Part shown: positions 1 to 8,300 of the stretch, one piece after another
Layout: each line of letters begins with the position of its first letter
How positions within the stretch are numbered: the stretch's first letter is position 1
Assembly: GCA_015680685.1 (NCBI GenBank)
Contig: MNCI01014395.1
Span: 1 to 24,797, forward strand
Origin: Gnetum montanum
Taxonomy: Eukaryota > Streptophyta > Gnetopsida > Gnetales > Gnetaceae
Direction: 5' to 3'
DNA: 24,797 nt
Position numbers and translations under genes: made by a program
Notes under the pieces: generated by a model
Database searches by the model: none
What the model was told of the DNA's origin: nothing
Seen by the model: the letters and a program-made list of their open reading frames with translations, nothing else

Positions 1-78
1 TATGCCGTTAGCTGTCATGCAATTCGACATCTTTAAAAGTGGCATGTAACCCATACCATGTATGCATGTCTTTATTCA

Positions 79-325
79 TCATCTTCCATGGATGTGGCTA
101 TACATATTTTCAAATTTTTTCAAAAGTCGAGGCTCCGTCTCACTTTCCAGTTTTATTTTTTGGCCAGCGAAAGGCAGCGAATTTTCCTCACGCTGCAGAC
201 CCATCTGTCCTGTAGCTGGAAATCCTTCTGTGAGCCCTTCTTCTATCCTTAATATTTTCGATGGGCTCAGCACCTGCAGGGCCGTCCCATAGAAATAATC
301 ATGATAGACTTGCTTAAATCCGATC
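79..325 (-). pseudogene. Possible terminal exon fragment of an unknown protein
   Basis: An open frame of about 80 codons on the minus strand follows a TTGCAG acceptor-like site (at 326-331) and ends at a stop (79-81). It encodes FKQVYHDYFYGTALQV early and ends KKFENMYSHIHGR. Composition is more even than the surroundings, but no family is recognised. Its last ~50 bases resemble an arm of the 3-kb foldback element, so it may be mobile-element sequence. No upstream exons were found to the right. Confidence 0.22.
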
Positions 326-336
326 CTGCAAGGCAA

Positions 337-2954
337 TTAGGTATTCTAATTTGTTCGAGAAGAGTGCTTTATTATTGATATTGAAATGTTCTTTGTTATC
401 ATTCATGGGTAGATGTTACACTGGTTGTTTATTTTGTGTAATTTCTGCTAATTGCTGAAAGTAAACCTCTGTTTTTGTTTGATTTCATTTTAATGCCATT
501 GATTTCATTTTAATGCCAAAACCTTCTTTCTCAGAAACGAAACCATCGAGAATGTCTGCAGGGTGGGTGGCTGTTGTTTAGACGGAATGCAGTGTTAAAG
601 TTCAACACAATTTTTATACAGGAATCTGCAGGTGAAATACTTGAAATTTATTAGAAATGGAAAATAAAGTAAATGAAAACTACGTATTATTGGTTTCTGT
701 CTGGAGTATTTTATTTTTGAAGTGTAATGATGGAACGATTTCGGAGCCAGAAAAAGACAGCGAAAGGAAGTGCAGATATAAAAACCAAGTCTAATATATG
801 CCTACCAGAGCTTTGGTAGCAGAAAGACGGATTATTTGTGAGAGTGTTTTCCTTTGTTCTAGTATGCGATGTGACATATTTGGGTTTAACTTTTGACATT
901 TAAATTCGAAAATATAAATGGCATATGACAAGTTTTATTCACACTTTATTCGTTATATATTTTGTAGTTTCTTTTTCAAGGTATGCAGACACATTCTCTA
1001 TTGAATTTAAAAGAACCATTAGTTTTTTTAAATTCATGTATTTTTGTTTTTGAAATACAAGCAATATAATTTTGTTAAAGAAAGGGATTTTAGAAAAATT
1101 TTCAGCAGACAATGCCTAAGAATACCACAGTACAGTAATAGGAATTTTAATAAAGAATTTGATAGCAGAGTTTTTAAATTTATAGCTAAGAAAAACTATT
1201 AACTGTAAAATTGATATGGTTGGAGGATGATGTTGCTATTTCTAATTAAAATGAAGAATTAAATAATCATAATGAAGCCTCTAAACTACCTATGAGATGG
1301 TTTGGGGTTTATGTGTATGTTTATTGTGAAGGTCTAATCTTATGCTTAGGTTTTATGGTGTACAATTTGTTTATTTGCCTCAATATCCAGATTCAAACCA
1401 AAACCAAAGGTGTTTTCATGTATGTTGGAATTAAAATTTTGTGCTTGTAAGAATTGATAACTTTGCAACTTCAAAATCTAGTATTTCCATACATAAATGT
1501 CATTACATTTCCCTTCTTATATAAGCCATTTGCTTTTGGTGGACTATCTTGGTGTTACTTAAGTTGTTATTTGTCTATCTTCTTAAAGTAAAAGGAAATT
1601 TTCCTTAAAGTGAGAAGTTTTGTCAACATTATATAAACAAGGGAACTCATTATAAAACTATAATATATAAAAATGATCAAAACTCATACCATGATGTGAT
1701 AAAATCACATCACAAGTCAAGATTTTGTATTTAACAATAAGACTTAAAATGAAATAACAAACATTAATATTACATAGATAGAGAACTTCTTGATTTAATG
1801 ACTTAATTATATTAAAATAATATACTCGATGTTATTAAAATTTTAAGGATGATAGACAAAATAGGTGAATTAGTGTATACCAAAGATATGACAAAAAATT
1901 AGCAGTTTATAAAGCAGTCTTATATGAGACATCACCAAATTAAAAATAATTTATTAGCTTAAATACAAATAGCTTAGAAAAATATCAACACACTTATAAT
2001 CCAAGTTAATATTATTCCTTAATACTATCACTTTGGTTGCAAGATTATGAGACAACAAAATATATAACAAAAAGCACTTTTGTGAACACTTAAAAATTCT
2101 TCAAGAAGGTTACATATATAGACCTCTCTAAATATAACCCAAGAACTAAAAAGTACCCCTCCATTTTACTAAAGTGTGAACTCTGTTATAATTATTATTC
2201 TAAAATTTGAAGCTAAACCTCATGTCATGGCATGTGCTTTGAGTATGTCTTCCATTTCCTCAAAACACAAGCCCTTTATTTGAGTGATGACAATCCTTAC
2301 AAAGAAAGATTTAGGATTAATATCATACTAAAGTGTAAGATAAACAATCAAATTTGCAACCCCGTAGCCTTTAAATCTGAAAGAATATATCTTAGAAATG
2401 ATGACCCAGAACGAAGTTCCTACTATTTCTAGTAAAAACAAATAATGTACAAAGGTAACCCAGCTAAAAGAAGAAATCTACATTTGCTGGAACAACCATT
2501 TGTAAACGATGATCTAGATTGACCGTATAGACACTCTTAACGGAACGGAGCTAGGAAGTTCCAGCGTTAACTAAACAAGAGCCAACAAAAACCGATTAAC
2601 TAAACAAGAGCCAACCGATCTTTGTTTTCAGTAAGCAAAAGTTACCCAGAATAATCAACCGACTGATCAAACAATGTAATATCAATGGTAAAAATTTACC
2701 CCACAAACCAAACATTGTCAAAAGTCTAAAATATTTGTTGGCTTAAGTTGAACAGAACCAGAAAGGAGGATTAGCTTTGAAGCATATGGTATTAACCTAT
2801 GATGATGATTACTGCAGGGCGTCCCTGCAGATGTTGAGATCACCGCAGGGTTTTGGAATGAAGCAAGGGTTTGCAACATGGGGCAGGGTAAAAAAGACGA
2901 TTTCAATAACACAAATCTAGATGAGTTATGGGTTTCAACCTATTTTAATAAAAG
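337..2954. other. AT-rich intergenic sequence, no gene recognised
   Basis: Strongly AT-rich with frequent stops in all frames. Small features only: a 19-bp direct duplication (GATTTCATTTTAATGCCA) at 481-518, a perfect 9-bp hairpin (1692-1712), a near-palindrome CTGCAGGG...CCCTGCAG at 2812-2831, and a repeated TTAACTAAACAAGAGCCAAC near 2568 and 2596. On the minus strand CTATATATG near 2115 and a weak iMet PBS-like TGGTATGAGT ending at 1691 could mark an old LTR. The evidence for that is thin. Confidence 0.5.
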
Positions 2955-3945
2955 AGCGACACAACATTTGCCTTGAAGAGGCCATGTCCAAGACCATGAC
3001 ATCATCGTTAGTTATTCATTGTTGCAGTTTGCGTCCCTCCCCTTCTCCAGAGACGCTACCTTGCCCTCTTCTGAGTTCGTTGTCGAAGCTATCCACGCTG
3101 GTGCTTGAAATTTTCAAAAAAATTTACAGTGCATCCAACAATGACCATGGATGATGATGGTGGCAGCATACGAAAACATGCATACATGGCATTCGTTACC
3201 TGTAGATTTTAGCCATGAGAATTTGCACCGTAGATGACAAGATTGGAATTTGTGAGCCGAACCCGAAAAATAACAAATTAAAATCCAATGAGCCGAAGAA
3301 GTCTACGATTGCGGTGGCGTTTGAATAAGCACCCCATAACAAAAAACTAATTTTATAGATCTCGTGAATATGTACCCAGCTTGGTTCCTACTTCATTGAC
3401 TTTGAAGGGCTTTTGTCTTGCAACTTGTGAATTAGCTATAAGCATGCGTGAAACCCTCACTCCTTATGTTCTCATTGGCACTGAATTTGAAGTTCTTGTC
3501 TATTGTGTATTAATGATTGAGCGTGTAGCTACAAGAGCAACGTGACTGGAACTCAAATTCTCGTCCTTTAAAAAAGGCAGTGCTTCTCGTCCGCTACCAT
3601 ACAGTTTCAGAAGCTGAAAAATGACATGGAATGCATACTACATGCATGTTTTCATTTTTTTCCCCTTTCATTAACTGGCGTGCTTTTTGTCAGTTACCAA
3701 GCAATTTCACATGAAAATGATGGAATGCATCCCACGTATGCATGTTTTCGTCTGACCGCCTCCATCGTCATCCATGGCTATTGCTGAACGCATATTTTAA
3801 ATTTTTCTAAAAATTTATCATCCATGGCCATTGCATAGGGAGTGTTCGGAGAAGGGAGGCACGCAAACTGCAATGACGGGTAAGCAACAGGGAAGCCATG
3901 GCCTTAGACATGACCCGGTTAAGGTGAATGCAGTGTCAAGGATCC
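2955..3945. mobile_element. Foldback/MITE-like element with ~230-bp inverted arms
   Basis: The left arm (about 2955-3190) and the reverse complement of the right arm (about 3720-3945) share, in order: CATTxxCCTT, GxCATGTCxAAGxCCATG, TTGCAGTTTGCGTxCCTCCC, AAAATTT, CCATGGATGAxGATGG and CGAAAACATGCATAC. Between them is a 530-bp loop. No protein is encoded, as expected for a non-autonomous element. Part of the same sequence recurs at about 1-130. No terminal target-site duplication was resolved. Confidence 0.6.
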
Positions 3946-4505
3946 ACAGTTAATTTTCTGGAAACTGACGTGGATCTGCATTATTGAAGATGTCTTTTAT
4001 TCACCGTTGCTTTATCTAGAAATCAAAGTTTTTCAATTCGGGCCTAAACGGCTGATTTAACGCTTAGTCTAGTTGGATTAGAATTTCTGCTGACCCAATT
4101 TGAGTCAGCTTGACTTTTATAACAATTTTTATTTTTAAAATGAAAATATAAGTCATCCCAACTTATCAATTTATCGTGATCCTTAAAACATCCGGATCAA
4201 ATATAATTTCCAACCTTTTAAAAATGGCTAAAAATACTATTATGAGCTTAGGAGGTGCATGGCTGTCCTCTGAAAACCAATCCTGCTTTTATTTAGCTTA
4301 AGGCAACCATGTATTCTAAACTCTTGACTATGTTTCTTTTATTTTATGAAATTGAAAATTCAATTAATTGAGATCCTTTACTTAGTTTTAGAATTCTTTT
4401 TATGGAATTTTTTATTTTTAATTTATAACTCAATGTTACTTACCATAATTGAACTTGTAATCCCAAGTTATGAGGCCAATACCTTTACTAACTGTCTAGA
4501 TACCA
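3946..4505. other. AT-rich spacer, nothing recognised
   Basis: Low-GC sequence upstream of the LTR relic. An open frame of about 100 codons from 4346 is low-complexity and runs through the LTR end, so it is not taken as a gene. Confidence 0.5.
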
Positions 4506-4596
4506 CAACTAGTCCGTTTGCGAAGTTCGACCGGATCATGCTTGAAACGCTCATATTCGTATGGTTGAATGTAGGGGTACCTCACCACTCATCAAT
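4506..4596 (+). mobile_element. LTR terminal fragment (U5 end) of the same family as 12301-13110 and 16260-17220
   Basis: Ends TATTCGTATGGTTGA, then TGTAGGGGTACCTC, then CCACTCATCA, nearly identical to the end of the LTR at 17220 and to the reverse complement of 12301 onward. Homology fades upstream of about 4506. All three copies stop at the same CA, which helped define the LTR boundary. No PBS follows it. Confidence 0.8.
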
Positions 4597-4670
4597 GATG
4601 ATGGTGGAGACTAAGAGACGAACATGGGCATGCATGATCTATTATATTTAAGTTCTCAAAGTGTGATTAG

Positions 4671-4959
4671 TGGCTTTGATTTAATGAATATGTTGGAACT
4701 GTAATGTATGACCCTAACTTAATGTAGTGGTTGTGGCTTTGATTTAATAAAATATATTGGGAGTGTAATGTATGACCCTAACCTAATGTAGTGGTTGTGG
4801 CTTTGATTTAATGAATATGTTGGGACTATAATATATGACCCTAACCTGATGTAGTGGTTGTGGTTAGTGCGTTAGTATTCTTATTTTATTTACCATTACC
4901 TGATGGGACTATAATATATGACCCTAACCTGATGTAGTGGTTGTGGTTAGTGCGTTAGT
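4671..4959 (+). repeat. ~63-bp tandem array in the laccase upstream region
   Basis: Units begin TGGCTTTGATTTAAT at 4671, 4734 and 4798 and contain ATATGACCCTAACCT and GATGTAGTGGTTGTGG. A fourth partial unit (about 4902-4959) follows a 40-bp insertion and repeats GGTTAGTGCGTTAGT. It ends about 300 bp before the first laccase ATG. Confidence 0.9.
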
Positions 4960-5122
4960 GCGTTTGTTCTTTACATCGTCTGATTGCACGTCCTTCAACA
5001 TTACTATTTATAATATTGTCAGTGGTAGCGATGTCGTTGGTAGTAGTTGTACTAGCACAACAGAAGTTACTGTGGTGCAAAGTGCAAGCGTCAGGCATGC
5101 GTCCTTCTAACCGACCATTCGT

Positions 5123-5256
5123 GGTAGGTGGCCATTGCGCTAACAACGCAGACACTAAACTTGACCGGCTTCTCTGTTAGTGAGCACAAAGCTGATACTT
5201 AAACGCAGTTTCTCTCTACTTCCTCTTACCTCGGATTTTCCATTTTAGGAGCTTTG
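5123..5256 (+). promoter_or_regulatory. Likely laccase proximal promoter with an AC element
   Basis: GGTAGGT at 5123-5129 is an exact reverse-strand ACCTACC, the AC-I element through which R2R3-MYB factors switch on phenylpropanoid and lignin genes, laccases included. A TTAAA near 5195 and a CT-rich stretch (5209-5226) could be a weak TATA and initiator. An alternative TATA-like TATTTATAA is at 5005. The start site is not determined, and a 7-bp match can occur by chance. Confidence 0.4.
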
Positions 5257-5391
5257 ATGTATCTGCGAGTTGGGATGAGAAATAGCCGGAAAAAAATGGG
5301 CCTGCGTTTGATCGTGGAACTCTGCATGCTGCAAGCGTTCCTGCTGTCTTCCGTGGCGTTGGCAAAAACGACTCGTGTCTTTAACTGGGTG
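5257..5391 (+). CDS. Laccase exon 1: signal peptide and start of cupredoxin domain 1
   Basis: Forty-five codons ending in phase 0 at a good donor (G|GTATGTG). Three in-frame ATGs lie at 5257, 5275 and 5296. The third has the best context and is followed by a hydrophobic run (residues 16-36) ending in an A-L-A cleavage motif, so the mature protein should begin near K37. The last residues, VFNWV, match the family's F-N-x-V strand, which normally continues into x-x-x-x-V-T-R-x-C. That is exactly what exon 2 supplies. The part upstream of 5296 may be 5' untranslated. Confidence 0.85.
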
Positions 5392-8300
5392 GTATGTGTT
5401 ACCTGATAGGTTGAGAATCCCCGCTTTGTTTTTAGGACGATAGATTTTCGATTCTTTCGTAGTTTTTCGTTTTTTTTTCTCTAGCGAGCGAGTTCATGGG
5501 CAAGGGATGACAATTGATGACCTTGTGTTGCAGCTCACAGAAACAAAAGTGACCAGGCACTGCACTACGCAGAATGTGGTCACAGTGAATGGCATGTACC
5601 CGGGGCCGACGGCCAAGGTCCGCGAGGGCGACACCGTCATCGCTAACGTCGTCAACAAATGCAAACATAACGCCACTATCCACTGGTAAACGATTGAAAA
5701 TGAAACGGTTTGTTTTCTTTTTTGTTGCAATTGCAGTGTTGAATTTGATGGTGATATTTTAGCTGTTTTAGTATTTCACTGCAAAATACGCGGAAGAAGT
5801 TAAGATTTCCGGTTTCCACAAGTGTAAATTTCTAGGACCATGATGTTAATGAAACGATAAACTAACGCTACAAGCAGCTTAATTGTGCTGTCTTACGCTT
5901 CGGATGGTTGTTAGTTGCCACAGCTATTGTTAGGTGTCGTGCCATCGCGTTTTATTCCTTTACTGCAAAATTCCTCGCACAATCTTCGATGGGTCGAAGT
6001 TTAAATTCACACCTTTGCAACAGTTTTGTCTCGACGATCCTTTGTAATCTTTTTACATACCCAACATTGTTTTCCCTTAATACTCGATTGCATTATTTAT
6101 GTTTTCCAACATGGCTCCAAGCAAGAGTGTTGTTATCTTCAAAATTTTGGTAAGGGTAGGCAGCCAAATGAAAAACCTTTTTACGGTCACGGAGTACTTG
6201 AGCTGACAGCGATACTACGGCCGCATTTTCACAGATACCCACGTGACCGCACCGCTCCGTTAGTTTCGCTCTCTTTCTATAACGTAAACTGTCGCATTTT
6301 CACAGATACCCACGTGACCGCACCGCTCCGTTAGTTTCGCTCTCTTTCTATAACGTAAACTGTAAATTGAACTGATATGGATTGCCGGTGGGCACCGGGG
6401 TACCGTACCTCAGGAAAAAAATCCTGCAGGGCCTCATTTCTGTATGCAATGATTTTTTTTCCTCAACCATTGACTTCTGCACCTTCTTTCACTTCATTTC
6501 TGTATTTAAACTCTTTCCACTTTCCCTTTCCCTTTTCCTGATCCTTTTCTAAGAGTCGTTTATTTAGGCTCTCGTTTACTAATTTTTTGCCACGTCATTG
6601 TCATTTTGAGCAAAATAGTTTGAAAGAGGCTACCGTGAACAAGAAATGGGATCTTAACACCCATGCTGCGTAAATTCTGCGCTACATATGCTGCCTAAAT
6701 TTGGCAACCTGTCTGCGTACGACAAAAACCATAAACCAATCCACAAAATAGACATGCATCAGCCATTTATATCAGTCATTTATGATACATCCCCTGGTTA
6801 CGAAACACCATCATAACAGTTTATTTTACATCGATGTGGAACAATTTAGGTTTCCTCTAAGTAAGAGGCCATATTTAAAACAAGTGACTCAGGAAAAACA
6901 GGTTTTTGAACATGCAGGGCCCACTTGCAGTAAAAGAACTTAGATTTAAGGGACGTTGGAAAACCCAAATTTTTGAAAAGCCAGAGGCCTTATGTAAAAA
7001 TTACTTTCATTTAAGGCACCCTCTCCATCCCAAGAAGAGAGCAAATTCAAATGCTTTACCATTATACTGAAAAAGAATATGATGTCTACAAATCACATTG
7101 TATCATGTATGTGTTGTGGCCAACCTCATCCATGCTATCGCATGGGGTCATGATCAACAAAATTGTTATGTAAAATCATAATGTTAATTGTTATGTAAAA
7201 TCATAATGTTAAAGTGTGGAAAGGTGGACCGGAAAGGTGAATTGACATGTAGGAAGGTAAACTGACATGCAAGAAAATCAACCAGAGTGCGGGAGGTGAA
7301 ACATCACTAGTAGGTGGCTATAAAGCAGAAAACAAAGATGATGTCCAGGGTAGGAGGGGAGTGAGGGCCTCCTTAACAAATCAGTCTCTCTTCCCAAATA
7401 GTTCTGTTTCCCTTCATTAAGGCACATGTAGTTGGGAAGGGGGGTCTCTAGGGGCTGAGAAACTAGTGGAAGGCGATTTCCTCTCTCTCTCTCTTTTCCT
7501 ATTTTTCTTGAGACGATATCGGTGCAGCTGATGCACACGAACAATGGGCATGGCAGGCAGGTTCTGTAGTCATGTTTCTTTATTCTTGGCAATGGATAGA
7601 CGATGATCAGCAGTGGTAGAGCCGCATGGACGATGGTCAACGGCAGGAAATTAAGAGGTGGTGGTTTTCTTTTCCCTTTTTGCGATAGACCCATGGCGAC
7701 AGCAAACGTAGGACTAGAGACAATAATGTGTCTACTAGCATGTGACAGTGGGATCTAGCAGCTCATTCTCTTTCTCTCTATTGCGATGTTACAACAGTTG
7801 ATAGTAGTAGTTGCAGGCACAGGTTCTACAATTCTGTTCTATATTTGGCGGGCATTGCATATGCGGCAGGGTTCTTTAAAGAATGACAAATTTCCCTCTC
7901 TCATGGTGGCGACAAGTCATGTTCTATCTATGCATCAGAGATGCATCAACAAGCTCCTTCATCTAGCCTCTTGTCTCTCTCTTCCTCATCTGATGACTAC
8001 AGGCAATGTTGGCTGTGGTAACGTCCATAACGGATTAGCAACGAATGACGACAATAGCCACAAAACAGAGAAAATTTATTTTGATTACTTTTTGTATTCT
8101 TAAATTCGAGGCTTATTCCAATTTAAATTTTTGTTTTTTTACTGTTTCAAAAAGCCACATAGCCCTTTTCAACTAAGACTATTTCTAAGTTTTGTACCAT
8201 ATGAAAGGCACCTTAAGCAATAATATCCTAAAACAAGTTTCTTTTTCCCTCGTGTTGGTTTGTCAAAATTTTATGCATGCACTTTGGTAATGATCTCTCC

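Noticed and set aside
2232-2432. 66-codon open frame on the plus strand
   Set aside because: Isolated in AT-rich sequence, no recognisable family, and length expected by chance.
1679-2440. Minus-strand LTR with PBS-like TGGTATGAGT
   Set aside because: Only a weak PBS match and no paired LTR or internal domain in the window; mentioned but not called.
4346-4651. 101-codon open frame on the plus strand
   Set aside because: Starts in AT-rich sequence and runs through the LTR end fragment; no domain seen.
7278-7694. 138-codon open frame on the minus strand within intron 2
   Set aside because: Pro/Leu/Arg-rich with low-complexity stretches from a CT run, no splice context or recognised domain, and it lies inside a transcribed laccase intron.
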